Source: Hymenopus coronatus (lineage: Eukaryota > Arthropoda > Insecta > Mantodea > Hymenopodidae). Taken from it: a stretch of DNA of 64,000 bases. The notes beneath the pieces are model-generated. The model did not search any database. It was not told the origin of the DNA and was given only the letters and a program-made list of their open reading frames with translations. This document shows, piece by piece, positions 34,965 to 46,803 of the stretch (position 1 is the first letter of the stretch; each line of letters starts with the position of its first letter). The translations under genes and the position numbers were made by a program. The DNA lies in assembly GCA_030762935.1 (NCBI GenBank), contig CM060895.1, forward strand, positions 35,057,501-35,121,500. The letters are read 5' to 3'.

Positions 34965-35105
34965 TCTTCACACAAGCCGTGTGTAGGACAGGAGTTGGAG
35001 AGGTAGAGTCAAACTGAAAAATTCAATGCCATAGCCAGGATTTGAACCACGAATCTCCTGGTCTTACATGTTTCCCGGTAAACCACAAGGTGTTCTCAAA
35101 TTATC
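34965..35105 (-). mobile_element. SINE-C, tRNA-derived copy
   Basis: AAGCCGTGTGTAGGACAGGA, GGAGAGGTAGAG, ATTCAATGCCATAGCCAGGA and the reverse B-box GGATTTGAACCAC. Another short piece (AAGCTGTGAGTAGGACAGGA) follows at 35208-35262. Confidence 0.65.
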
Positions 35106-35387
35106 TTGAGATGACAACCCCAATGGCAACTTACAATGTTGTAAGTACTTAAGTCCCAGGATTCATAATATAGCCAACTATTCTGGTCAATTGGGATTAG
35201 TTTGTTTTTTCACTCAAGCTGTGAGTAGGACAGGAATTCAGATTTGAATGAAGTATTCAACTCTGGTTTCCATCGATGTTGAGAGGTCTTTTTCTTTGTA
35301 TAAACACATTTTGAATTCCAAGAGATGGAATCTGACATTCAGGCTTGTGGAAATGTTAAACGTGATCAATTTCAAATCTTTTTTTTC

Positions 35388-36915
35388 TTTCTCTAGCATG
35401 CATATACAATGTGCATACTTGGTAGAAAAAATATTGTAATTCACCCAAAAAATTTGAAACAAATTCATGGAAATACATGTTTTGAGGACTCCTGAATTCC
35501 TCCCCCCAAAATGTTTTATACTGTCTGTGGGCACTACGAGGATTGGCTGATAAGTCCCGGGCCTCTCAATGAAAACAACATTTTAAAAAATTTGTTTTGC
35601 TTTATTTCTCAACATAATCTCCAGAAAGGCTAATACATTTGTCATACCAGTGTTCTAATTTAATTAAACCATCTCTGTAGTGTGATTTATCAAGGTCCTC
35701 AAAATAGCTGTTTACCATATCAATGACCTCCTCATTGCTGTGAAATCTTAGTCCTCCAAGAAATTTTTTGAGGTTTGGGAACAGGTGGTAGTAAATGGGT
35801 GCTAGATCTGTCAAATAGGGTGGATATTCGAGCAATTCAAACTTGAATTTGTACATTTTTCCTATTGTAATGACTGAACGATGGGTCGGATCATTGTAAT
35901 GAAACAAGATTTATTTATTGTTAAATGAGGTCTTTTTCTTTTCACTTCATCACTCAAACATTGCAGTAAGCTTGCATAGTAGTCACCAGTGATATTTTAA
36001 CCCTTTTCCAAGTAATCAATAAATTCCCTGTGCATCCCAGAAAACACTCGCCATAACCTTGTTAGCTGACAAAATTGACTTCACCCACGGTAATAAGCTG
36101 TCTCAAAAATTCACTGGGATTTTTAAGGTACAGCTCCACATTCTTAACAGAAACAGTTTTTCTTTGCAATTTTTGATCAGGTGTCAACACCATGGCACCT
36201 ATCTTGCACAGACCTAGCAAAAGCCCAAAACATTACTTAAAATATTACCTGCATGTTCTTTTGATACGTTTACAGCCTCTGTTATCTCATATAACTTTAA
36301 TCTGCAGTATTCCAGCACTAAACAATGAATTTTTTCAATGATCTCTGGAATTGCCACTTCTACAGGGCATCCAGAGTGAGACTTATCACTAGTGCTCGTA
36401 CATCCCATTCTAAACTCTGCAACCCACCTTTTAATCATTGAATATGAAGGTATTGTGAAATCACTGTATGTATGTAATTTGTGAAACCTATTTATTCATT
36501 TTTAAGAGAGTTAGTGAATTTTGTTATTCAGTTTGAAACTTATGGAGCACTTGGATGATATCCCCACATAATTTACAGATCTAGAAATCCATGTCAACAT
36601 TTTGCATTACACTTACCATTGCATTGTAAAGGGTCTTCCCTTGTGCTTGTACTGCATTATGCCTGCACATTCTCACTGTGAATATAGCTTAAACTTACTA
36701 CACTAAAAATATGGTTCTTATTAAGACACACTGTTAATGTCATGTGCAGGCTTTTGTAGAGCTAACACTTTAGAGATATCCCCTGTTATTGGTGTCAATT
36801 TTAAAATAAGTTTTTCTCAATTGGGAAGCCTTATCCATTTTATAATATTTTGTTTTACTCCTGGCCATGGGAAGAGAACAACATTTCAATGACAATCACA
36901 TAGCTGTAGTTGTAT
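35388..36915 (+). mobile_element. HPR repeat interrupted by a mariner
   Basis: Hairpin end at 35388-35440 (CTTTCTCTAGCATGCATATA), then TTCACCCAAAAAATTTG and CTGTCTGTGGGCA up to 35536. After the mariner, the middle of HPR resumes from about 36480 and is clear at 36690-36910 (TTAAGACACACTGTTAATG, GAGATATCCCCTG, CTGGCCATGGG). Far end lost. Confidence 0.7.
35538..36440 (-). pseudogene. Mariner transposase remnant
   Basis: Minus strand, in order: IKRWVAEFRMGCTSTSDKSH and a second helix-turn-helix (EITEAVNVSKEHAGNILS), then after stops VMASVFWDAQG, then NDPTHRSV, PPYLTDLAPIYYHLFPNLKK and YFEDLDKSHYRDGLIKLEHW, ending GDYVEK. This is the mariner layout. The last catalytic motif (normally SPDLAPSDYFLF) reads TDLAPIYYHLF, so the third acidic residue is lost; the DETW region and the N-terminus are also missing. 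Left terminus begins TACGAGGATTGGCTGATAAG in a TA. Confidence 0.85.
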
Positions 36916-37743
36916 GTTCACTGAAAGGGGATTCCCTAATCCAGTGTTGGCTGTTCTGCAATCTAGAGCTGTCTATTGCAAAATTCACTGTCAACCACTG
37001 GTACTTTTTTAAAATTTGTTATCCTGAGCAAATTTTTGGTGATATGGATCCCCTCCTCTTCCTCCTCCAAACCCTGAGTTCTGCTGACCAAAAGTGGTGA
37101 GCTACTGCAGGTTTGTCTAATTGCTTAAGTTTGAAATTTCTTTAGCAAATGGGAAAAAATCTGCAACACTAAAAATGCACAGAGAGCAATGAATATTGCA
37201 ATTATGCTGGTAGATAACATAACAAAGTTTCCCGCTAGACAACTCGATAGCATTACAATTGACACCAAAATAAAGAAATTCCCTTACAGATGCTAGTGAG
37301 CACATAACTGATGATGGGGATGATGTCCTTGGAATGTTTAAAGTGATAACTTTGTGACTTTAAAGTTTCATCAATCCACTCACAATTTCACGATGCTAAA
37401 AATGTTCTCTGTTTATAACCACTTTTAGTAACTTAGTGTGCTTCATAAGTGTTGGTGTATATTCATTATCTACAGTAATTTTACAGAGAGAAAATTTGCA
37501 TGGTTGTTGGGTAATCTTGGAAATCACTCAAATGATATTAATTCTTTTACTATTGAAAACCACTATTGTTACCAATGGACATAGGTTATAAGACAGCTTC
37601 TAGAATAGAATCAGAATGACAAAGTTAAAATATATCTATTTTAATGAGAGAGTTTGCAATTAATAGGAAGCTTTCTCATGCCCTGGGGATGGAGAAGAAG
37701 TCTTGAACAAGCTTCACTTTCTTATTCTCAGACGCAAATGAAG
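36916..37743. other. GPATCH11 intron, nothing recognised
   Basis: AT-rich; no protein-like frame or terminal repeats seen. Confidence 0.35.
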
Positions 37744-37952
37744 AGGAGTTTTATTTATGGATGCTCTTTAACTACTGTTGTTCTCGGGGTACCACTTTAT
37801 GTTAGGCATGAAAGACTGCTTAATTTTGTTCAGAAGCCTCTTTATCAGAATTGAGGTTATTTTACATGCAGTAAATCTATGACACTTCTCTTCCGAAGGA
37901 AGCCATGCTAAGGATTTTTACGCACGAAAAAATCCATCGTCCTCCATCAGCA
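37744..37952 (-). mobile_element. SINE-A, partial, reverse
   Basis: Reads TTTTATTTATGGATGCTCTT, GGCATGAAAGACTGCTTAAT, TCTTCCGAAGGAAGCCATGC and AAAAAATCCATCGTCCTCC: the reverse complement of SINE-A lacking the tRNA head. Confidence 0.85.
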
Positions 37953-38235
37953 TATTGGACTCTTCACTGTGGAATTATTCTAGGCCACTGCTATGACATG
38001 AAACAGCCACTACAGCTCTGTTTAATCCCAGTTCTTTTAAATTTTGATGATGGTTATATTGAAGGGGAAACTGTAGCTGTGCAATAATTTTCTTTTTAGC
38101 TGTAAATTAAGTTAAAGTAAACAAATTATTGTGTAAGAGAAATATACAAGAATGAAATCCTTCTGTGTCATTTTTTTATTTGTTTGCAAAAATGGAACAT
38201 AACGACTTCATATTTTACTGGCATGAAACATTGTT

Positions 38236-38362
38236 CCTTCCACTCTAGCTGTGTGTAGCACAAGGATTGGAAAGGTAGAGTGAGACAAACATTCAATGAT
38301 AGCCAAGGTTCAAATCCCAGCTGTGGCATTGAATCTTTAAGTTCAACTCTTACCTTTCCATT
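38236..38362 (-). mobile_element. SINE-C, tRNA-derived copy
   Basis: AGCTGTGTGTAGCACAAGG, GGAAAGGTAGAGTGAG and AAGGTTCAAATCCCAGC, the same block as at 32195 and 34965. Here the B box also reads on the plus strand. Confidence 0.55.
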
Positions 38363-38661
38363 ATACAAACTAATAATGCAGAAAGGAAATGCAAATAACG
38401 GAGAGCAGTTCTTTTCTCAGGGTGTGGGCTCTTATTTCAAGTGAATGGACATCACCTAGCAAAAACAAATACTAGAATTGCAAGCTGAAGCATGAATGCA
38501 AGCAATGGATGATCACATGTTAACTTAGCATCAGTAATGCTGGTAACATGTGGCTGTCACTTTTAGTAATGGATCTGCCACAATCACTCATTTTCTCAAC
38601 TTATGTCAGACCCTAAGGGCTAATTCACAATCCAAGGTTGTGGGTGATGCAGAATCCGCTG

Positions 38662-38842
38662 AAAACTCCTTCAGAAGGAAAGTAAAGCTGTTGGTTGGGT
38701 ATCTTAGCTTTATGGCACATAAAAGAACCTCAAGCCAGATAAAGAGGCCTCTGGGCAAAATTAAGCAGTTTTCCAAGCCCCAATATTGAATGGGATGCAA
38801 AGAACCACACCAGTTAAAGAGTGTCCATAAATAAAACTCCAG
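38662..38842 (+). mobile_element. SINE-A, partial
   Basis: CTCCTTCAGAAGGAAAGTAA, AAGAACCTCAAGCCAGATAA, ATATTGAATGGGATGC and CCATAAATAAA. The tRNA head is absent. Confidence 0.85.
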
Positions 38843-38923
38843 TTCAATTTTCTTCTTCACAAGGTAAATTATGCATTAACATAACAACATAAAACTAAGA
38901 TACACTCAATATGACTTGTTGTC

Positions 38924-39000
38924 AATCACATAGACAAACACAAATGCAAACAACAACCAAATCACATAGACAAACACAAATGCAAACAACAACCAATCAC
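38924..39000. repeat. Tandem repeat, two copies of 36 bp
   Basis: The unit starting AATCACATAGACAAACACAA occurs twice without change and a third copy begins at about 38995. Perfect identity suggests recent slippage. Confidence 0.9.
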
Positions 39001-39669
39001 GAAAGAGCATTAAACAGCTGAGCTATTTATGGCAGCCTATGAAGCGACCACCTACAAAAGAGCTTATGTACATGTATAAAATTATATTCATAAAAAAATT
39101 CTATTTACCATCACAATTTTTTATGCGGCAATTTTTATAAATATTCCAGTGATTCACGACCCTTCACCTTACACAGAAAACATGTTAATGAATAAACACA
39201 TATTGACAGAAAATTTGATGTGAGATCGTAAAATGATCATGTGATGAGAATCATGCTCAGATTGGCTATTTTCTTATTTTTGGCATAAACTTAAAAGTTT
39301 TGACAAACTTAAAGCTTGAAACCTTGCATTTAGGTTAATATACTTCATTTTGAATGGTTCCATTGCAATACATTGCATTTAGCTTCTTAGTTTATGCTAT
39401 TCTGGCAGTTAATTTTAATAAATAGGGGTAAATTAATGAATTTATCCATGTTTAATTGAACATGGGTATTTTGCTAATTTTCAACCTTTGCACAAATGGG
39501 TGAAATAAATGTACAGAATCAAGCTAGGCACACAGAAACAATGCAAATTCATAAAATATCAAAATCTACAGAATCTGCATGTCCTATGCTTTTTTTGTTT
39601 TGTTTTAAATAAAACTTAAAACTATGAAATCTTGTTGATTTATTGCTAACTCTAAAGCAGTTAACTTAC

Positions 39670-39924
39670 CAGCTTTCTAAAATTTCAGCAGACATGTAAT
39701 CCAACTCATCATCAGATGAATCATTTGCTTGTGTAGGTTTACCAAATCCTTTGCCTCGTCCTATAGGTTTTTTTAAGCCTTTCTCTCGTCCTTTTGATTC
39801 AACTGACCTCCCTGGCCTCTGTTGTCTGTTTTTCTCATCTGTCCCTTGTTTCTTCTTCTGCATATCATAATATCTTTTAAGGCTGCGGCTATGAATTAAA
39901 GCTGGTCGAGAATCTCCTTTTGCA
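39670..39924 (-). CDS. GPATCH11: GPATCH11 extra exon (tandem-duplicated cassette)
   Basis: A 255-nt segment, fully open, with acceptor ATGTTTTAG (AG at 39926-39925) and donor GCTG|GTAAGT (39669-39668). It enters and leaves in phase 2, exactly the phase of the exon 1-exon 2 junction, so it can be included or skipped without changing the frame. The first part (DSRPALIHSRSLKRYYDMQK, then TDEKNRQ) copies exon 2; after RGKGFGKP the G-patch is lost and the sequence turns into an exon 1-like end, SSDDELDYMSAEILES. Inclusion would lengthen the protein from 267 to 352 aa. Its frame is intact over 85 codons whereas the sister copy at 45893-46137 is broken. Transcription is not proven. Confidence 0.65.
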
Positions 39925-40379
39925 CTAAAACATATGACATAGGTTTATTTGCACTTACTCTTTAGGTGCACAGCAAGCAAGGTTCAGAGACATTGCACAT
40001 AGACTCCAAGCACTACAACATACACTCATGAACACTTAGTTAAGTTCCAATAACATGCTTTCTATATGTTTTCCCAGAGGTGCTGATTTAGGCAGGAAAC
40101 AAGACGGGGGCATCACTCCCTCAACAATTTTACTGAAGGCATCTGGCAGAGATTAATAAACATAAGATTTGCTCAATCCTTCCACACGACATCACACAAA
40201 GCATTATAAATAATAACAGGTCTAACTTCAATAATAATTAAAAAAGAAAAAATAGTAAGAAACACATTATGCACTTAAAAAGAGGTATCAGAATTACAGA
40301 TTGAGGGAACAGTACCATTATGATATTGGCCTCATCCTGATGATATTATAAACATTTGTCCAAGTCAGTAAGAACATAA

Positions 40380-41060
40380 AACTCTCAATACAAGCATTCA
40401 CTGAGGGTAGTAAAGGAGAAAATGGAGTATTAAGATCTAACGCTAAAATATAGGCTCCATGAGAAATGCTCTAATAACCAACCTGAGCAATTAGCAATTG
40501 TCAAGGCTCTGGAGAAATTAATGGAAACAAAACTAACAAAAACAAAACAGCGGCAATCTTTACTGATAGTCTGACAAACTTAAGACTCTCTCCGGAATCC
40601 TAGAAATCATAAAGAACTGATAGAAGAGATAAGGAAAACCATCACATCTCTCCAAAATGACAACTGGACAATAGAGATAAGTTGGATCAAAGTACACATT
40701 GGACACTACCGGAATGAAATGACTGATCGCCTAGCGAAACAAGGAGCACAAGACAAAAATTTATAAATTTCCTACAAGAAAGCACCCAAAAGTGAAATAA
40801 CTATACAAAAGGAAGCACAAGAAAAACATTTTTCCCAACAGTGAATTCTCGCTTGAATATAAGCATAGCAGTAACTTCAGACTTCACCTTTTTCATCACC
40901 GGACATGGCAATTTCTGAAAGTACCATTACTGCTTTAAAATACAGGATAGCCCAGAGTGCCCATGTAGAAGAGCAGAACAAAACAGTTGACAGTATCTTT
41001 ATTTCAAATGCAGAGTTCAACTGTTAAACAAAAGCAATGATGATGCAACCTTAGGTTTCA
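40380..41060 (+). pseudogene. LINE RNase H domain and C-terminal tail, remnant
   Basis: Plus strand: IQAFTEGSKGENGV (first RNase H block, normally DGS), AIVKALEKLMETKL, AIFTDSLTNLRLSPES (TDS block), IEISWIKVHIGHYRNEMTDR and LAKQGA (WIxxHxGxxGNExAD block). A C-P-C-R-R-A-E-x tail follows and a partial QYLYFKCRVQLLN helix. This order is the C-terminus of I/R1-type LINE ORF2. Several stops. Located in the GPATCH11 intron on the opposite strand. Confidence 0.75.
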
Positions 41061-43075
41061 GTTAACACCAGATCAGAATAAGAGCACACAAATACTGAAT
41101 TCCTCTTAAGTTGAACTATTATAGAAAATGATTTTGGAGCTTTAATATCTGCGATCAGTTTTGCGATCAGTTTTTGAAGTAAGATGTGATTAAATTGCAT
41201 TTCATTTTGTATGTGGCAAGAAATCCACTTCTAGGAATCATGGTGCATCCATTTTTCAAGTTTGCAAGATCCTCCTCATATCTAAGTAGCAGCACACTTT
41301 TAAAACTACTTTTGTCATTTGTGTGGCCACAAATTGAATTTTCTTGTATTCACCTAAATGTTGTTGCTGTCATCCATTGTTTTTGTGCAGAAGCCATGAA
41401 CTTATGCCCATTCTTACTGCATGTGACACCGGGCAGTGAATTCTAATAACTGAAATGAAACAACTCAGAAAGGAAATTTGGCAAGGAATCTTTCTTTCTC
41501 TTTTTATCCTTCTCATATGTAGGATTTACAAGCCAGTGTCTGATGGTCAGACACCTGTTGAGGAGCAAAGAGAAGCCAGGATGGATGATCAGCCCAATGC
41601 ATGGTATAAAAGTGAGGAAAAAGATTATATGAAATAATGGTAAAACTGGAGGACTTGGAGAAAATTTGCATAGGTGCTGCTTTATGGGCTACAAATCCAA
41701 ATGTGGTCGGTCCTGTGGGAGTAAACCAGGGCCACCTAGATGATTGGCGAGTAGTCTAATCACTGGGTGCTGCCATCAGAAGGAAATGTTCCAGACATAA
41801 ATTTAGGTCTGTTATGAGGGCTGAGCAAAACTTGAAAATAATCTATCAGGGATAATGATCCTGGCAGAATTTGAACTGCTCCTGTGGTTCATGAGACCAT
41901 ATGTTAACAACCTTGGTCACTTGCATTGGTAAGAATGCACTGAGCTGCAACATATTCATTGGAGAACAGTTATGCTCAACAAACCTTCTACAAATTTTAA
42001 ATTAATGAATTACACTGTTGAAAGCATCTGTACTATACTGTAATCAAATACCTTTTATTTTAGTAATGCATTAAACAGTTTATTAATACTTTATTGCACA
42101 ACATATCTCTAAATGTATAAAAAGTTGGTGCATGTTTTCCCCTGCTGAGCTCTTCATTTATTTCAATTCCAAGGCTTTTTGTTTGAAGAACCCTGGTTAT
42201 CGTGCAATTGTCGCATATATAGTCAATTTATTTATTAGCTCATTGGTTTTGCTTGTCTTGAAGCTAATAGCACAAATTGGTCAAGAAAAGTAGGATAAGT
42301 TTACTTTAACTATACAATGGATTTATCTAGAATGTATTTAGTTAATTTTGAGCCACAATTCTATTTGGATTATGTTTCTGAAGTGTCTGGCTCTTGTGTG
42401 CTTAATATTTAAAGGTTTTATTATTTCTCTGACTCAAAAGATTTTCGTGGCTTATGACCTAAACCAATGTACTCAATGCACATCTTTTCTTGGATGCTAG
42501 TTTTATGGGGAAGCATGGACCAGGAGGAAGGAGAGAGAGATTGCCCACCTGTCTTTCTACAGTGTTTTCAACCAAAAAGGCTCTCAGTCATTTTGATGAG
42601 TAGGATATCTAATTTAACTAGCTAAATTATTAAATAAAACAAGTGCATGTGCAAGTGCAAGTGCATGAACTCTGGGACTATGAAGCCATAAATATCAAGG
42701 TCTGTATAGTGTACTTTATGTCTCTCTGTTTTGCTCTGCTCTGCTTCCGAAATTGTGGGAAACCAGATCAGTGAGCTAGACGCCCAAGAAAAGGTGCATT
42801 CATAGAATTCCAATGTTCCAGAAGATATGATCTCATTGGTTAAAAATTCTGCCCTAATAATATGAGCTGCTGTTGTGGACAGTGATATTCAAGAATTTGA
42901 TCACCTATCATGCTCATACAATATTTTGAGTTGGTTAGCAGCTGTTAATTGTAAAAGAAACCAGTAATGTACCATAATATTCAAATTCACATTTGAAAGA
43001 TGAATATCAGTTGAGTTATTTTCAGTGTATCAAGGTTTCCTCAGAACAAATTGTTCTATTAAATACGGATATATA
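41061..43075. other. GPATCH11 intron, mostly unrecognised; SINE-like piece 41700-41905
   Basis: At 41700-41905 a tRNA-like stretch in reverse (GGCAGAATTTGAACTGC as reverse B box, GACCATATGTTAACA) suggests another tRNA-derived SINE. The rest has no recognised content. Confidence 0.35.
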
Positions 43076-45225
43076 CAGTTGAAACTTGCTATTCACTTCA
43101 ACATTTTCGCACATATATGCTAAAATTTTAGGGACCAGTCATTCTCCATTAAAATTTTGCCCAATTTTCTCGGTAATGTGTCACCTTTTCTGATCTCCAT
43201 ACACAAAATGTACCCATTTATACAATTTTAAAAAAACATATGGTGGTATACTTGCTGTGTATAGCCTTCCTTGGAATTGCCTGGTTTGCGGTTTTCATTG
43301 ATGCTTATCGTTTCATTGTCGTCATATCATTTCAACAATCTATTAACCTTGGTTACAACTCATTTCTCTTCTTTAAGACCAGTACTGCTAGTGCGCTGTT
43401 TTTATTGTCGTCATATCGTTCCAACAGTCACTTATCTATTTTATGTGGATTTTCAAGTTACAAACAGGAGAAGAAACATGTGTGAATATCAACCAGCAAG
43501 GAAGAAAACAAGAAAATCGTTAACTCTTGATGAAAAATTAAAAATTCTGGATGAGGTTAAAAACAGTCCTAAAGAAACGAAGAAGAATATTGCTGAGCAT
43601 TTGGGCCTACCTTACTCCACACTGACAACCATAGTAAAAAATGAGGTTATATGGAAGGTATCAAAGCCTGGATGCAGCTATCAAAATATAAAGAGAATAC
43701 AAACAGGGCATTTTGTTGATTTAGAAAAATTTCATAGTCTGGCTCAATCACCATCATGAGAAAAACGTTCCCATCAACGAAAAAATGTTACAAGAGAAGG
43801 CACTAGATTTTGCAAAGCAGCTTAACATGACGGATGACTTTAGAGCTTCTGTTGGCTGGCTCCAAAAGTTTAAGAAGAGATACGACATAAGTGGCCGGAG
43901 AATTTGTGGAGAGGGCAATAGTGTCGATGAGGAAGTTGTGCGTCGCTGGAAAGATGAACTTCCTAAAATTGTGGAAAATTTTAACATTTCCAACATCTAC
44001 AATTGCAATGAGACGGGACTATTCTTTAACCTCTTACTGGAGAGAACTCTTGCAGTAAAGGGTGATCCTTGCCATGGGGGCAAAAGAAGCAAAGAGCGAT
44101 TAACTGTATTGCTTATAACAAATGCAGATGGAACAGATAAGCTTACTCCATTGGTCATTGGGAAATCAGCCAAACCTTCTTGTTTGAAAGGTATCAAATC
44201 ACTTGCAGTCCAATATGAGGCCAATAAAAAGGCCTCGATGATCGGTGCCATTTTCACTACTTCCCTTGAAAAACTGAATGCTCGAATGCATTGTGAAAAA
44301 CGAAAAATACTGTCAACGCCCCGCACATCCCAGCTCTTTGAGCTTTAGTAATATAAAACTTACTTTTCTACCACCAAAGTGCACCAGCCACTTGATTTGG
44401 GTATAATAGCAGCTATGAAGATCCAGTATAGAAAGCTGCTGGTACAACGTGTGGTTGCTGATATTGATGCAGGGAAGGATGTGCCGAAGATAAATGTACT
44501 CCAGGTTTGTTCTGTCTTTTCTTTCCATAGACTATGGAATGCAGGCTTAAATTAAATTTAACTTCTATTTTTCACATGTACATCTACAATATGATTTATT
44601 GTGCTTTTATTTATTTGCAGGCTATGAATTTCATTCAGTGAGCCTGGGATAGGGTAAAATCTGAATCCATCCGCAAGTTTTTCACTAAAGATGGCATCCT
44701 AAAGAGAACAGCAGAGGAGACAGACTAAGAAGAAGATGAAGAGGAAACCACTTTACCAGGCCCCTCAGAATGGAGTCGTTTGGAATGTGATGTGGATTTT
44801 GAAGAATATGTGTTCTGTGATCAAGATCCAAAGTGTCAGTGAGATTGTTTCAGAAATTGTACTTCGAGATTCATCTGATGATGGTGATCAAGAGGAATAT
44901 TGTGAAAGTGTTCCTAGTACATATGAGGCAATTCAAGCCCTAGAAATAATACAATGATTTCTATCTTCACAAAGCCTTAATGGTGAAGATGTTAAAGTGA
45001 TTACTGCTTATAATCAACTAGTGTATAACTGTATGGAAAAATCCAAAAAAACAGACAAAAATTGAAGATTTTTTTAAAGCCATATAAAGTGCACAGTGTA
45101 TACACTAATTTTATTTGTGTGCAATTAAAATGTCCATACCAGAAGAGTGAATCAGTTACACGTTTTCTCATTTATGCAGTATTTTAGTAGTCTCCCTTGA
45201 AAAATCTATAAGTGAGGTTCCACTG
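43076..45225 (+). mobile_element. Tigger/pogo-type DNA transposon with TA duplication
   Basis: 2150 bp, inserted in TA (43074-43075 and 45226-45227). The ends are inverted: left CAGTTGAAACTTGCTATTC, right the reverse complement of CAGTGGAACCTCACTTATA. It contains a degenerate Jerky/CENP-B-like transposase. It sits in the extra-long first intron of GPATCH11 on the opposite strand. Confidence 0.88.
43478..44960 (+). pseudogene. Tigger/pogo transposase, inactivated
   Basis: ATG at 43478. Domains: CENP-B N-type helix-turn-helix (SLTLDEKLKILDEVKNSPKE, then IAEHLGLPYSTLTTIV) at 43500-43640; second CENP-B DNA-binding domain (FAKQLNMTDDFRASVGWLQK, KFKKRYDIS) at 43800-43890; DDE_1 domain from IYNCNETGLFF to GKSAKPSCLKG at 43985-44190; then a segment with the PAHPSSLSFSNIKLTFLPP block after frameshifts. 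The first catalytic Asp (usually in NxDETG) is Asn here (NCNETG). At least two frameshifts and several stops. The acidic tail is near 44700. Confidence 0.85.
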
Positions 45226-45892
45226 TAAATGGATGCTTACCAGAGTGTATGTTCAAATGTGAATATGAGCCAAAGGAACAGACTGCATTTTTAAAGCAGT
45301 TGCTGCTTTGGATGAATCTTGAGTTTTCTAAGTGCTTTTGAAAAGTGAGAATGAGGTAACCACCAGAGTCCATAGTGATCCACAGCAACTGACGAGATTT
45401 TGGCAAGGTGAGGTTAGGTTTAATGTGTATGCACATGAACTGGATTGAAATACTGGGTATCAGTGTATTTGGTTTAAAATGAGTATGAAGCAAGTGGAGG
45501 CAGTTGGGTCATAATGAGTCACAGCAAATGACAGGGTTTCAAGATTTCGGTGAGGTTAAGTTATGTTTAATGCATGTATACAAACTGGGTCAAAAAAGAA
45601 GAAAAAATAGAGTTTCTAAACTTACTTTTAATTGTTTTATTAAAAAGCAGTGAAAATCAGGGGTTTGTTTTAAAAATAATCCTCCAAAAATCTGTTCTGT
45701 AATCAAAGTAAGCTTTTACCAAAAATTAAATTAACTGTAAAGAATAAAATCAGACATATTGTAACAATGTCATATAAGAACCTCAGAAGGTATTACATTT
45801 CACAAGTCCTGCACCTAACGAGGTTGAAACAAACCAATAAAATTCCCATTGATTTACTGCTCACATTCTACATCACTAGGCATTAAGATTAC
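45226..45892. repeat. Intron sequence with a diverged tandem duplication, period about 140 bp
   Basis: The segment near 45366 (CACAGCAACTGACGAGATTT, GGTGAGGTTAGGTTTAATG) repeats near 45505 (CACAGCAAATGACAGGGTTT, GGTGAGGTTAAGTTATGTTT). Duplicated part about 45366-45590; remainder unrecognised. Confidence 0.6.
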
Positions 45893-46137
45893 CACTTTTC
45901 TACCATTTCAGTAGACATGAAACGCAAATCATCAGATGATGCATTTATTTGTTTAAGTTTATCAAATGCTTTATTTCCTCTTCTAACTTCTTTAAATCCT
46001 TTCTCTCTTTCTTTAGATTTAACCAAATTCTTTCGCCTCTGTTACTCTCTGATTTTTTCATCAATTACATGTTTTTTAAAATTATGGCATCTCTTAGGCT
46101 ATGGCTTTGAATTAAACCTGATTGAACATCATTTACA
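45893..46137 (-). pseudogene. Decayed copy of the GPATCH11 cassette exon
   Basis: Homologous to 39670-39924 along its whole length and with matching splice sites: acceptor ATATTTTTAG (AG at 46139-46138) followed by TGTAAATGATG, and donor AGTG|GTAATC at 45892-45891. The 5' part (SGLIQSHSLR) and the 3' part (NASSDDLRFMSTEMVEKW) are recognisable in two different frames. The exon is 245 nt instead of 255, so the frame shifts, and one in-frame TAA adds to it. It cannot be included productively. Confidence 0.75.
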
Positions 46138-46803
46138 CTAAAAATATATAATGCAACTAACCACCTACAAAGTATATAGCTATGTATATGGTAATTACAA
46201 TACTGAACAGATAAGATATAGGGGAACCAAGGGAATTTAAAGTGTCATGCAAAGAATTCCCATGGCTGCTAGTTTCTAACATATTGAGGGCCCTAAGCCG
46301 CAAAGCATAGCCCAGGGTATTTTTAGAAACAGGGGAGTGAAGCAGTTTGCGATTTTTTAAAAAAGGATACCAAAATTTACATCAGTCTTAAACAGGTACA
46401 TTCCATTTGGTATACTTTTACTAGATTTTAATACACTTTCTACGGAACTATAGGTATACAAGAACATTCTTGCGGGACGTAATCTAAAGAATATCCTCTT
46501 TCGTAAGTGTTGATGTACAATTTAAGAGGTAATTGTGATCTCTTGGGGTCCCTCATTTTACTAAAGTGCCTTGCTCAACTTCATGAAAACACAAGGGGTC
46601 AACAACTGTAAGGATATTGTAACTATGTATACATACGTTACCTGAGGATTAAATTTCTCGGGTGTTACACCCTTTGAGTATTGGATTAAACACAATTCAA
46701 TTCATTTTGTTGTAACTGAATTGAAATTACTTTTAGCAAAACTTAAAATTACAAAATCAATTTATTGCTGACAATTTCATCATCAGTTAAGCAGTTAACT
46801 TAC
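46138..46803. other. GPATCH11 intron, nothing further recognised
   Basis: The first 60 bases after the exon 1 donor are related to the intron bases after the cassette donor (see findings). No gene or element was identified in the rest. Confidence 0.4.

Noticed and set aside
43997..44326. 109-codon minus-strand frame
   Set aside because: Antisense to the Tigger transposase DDE region.
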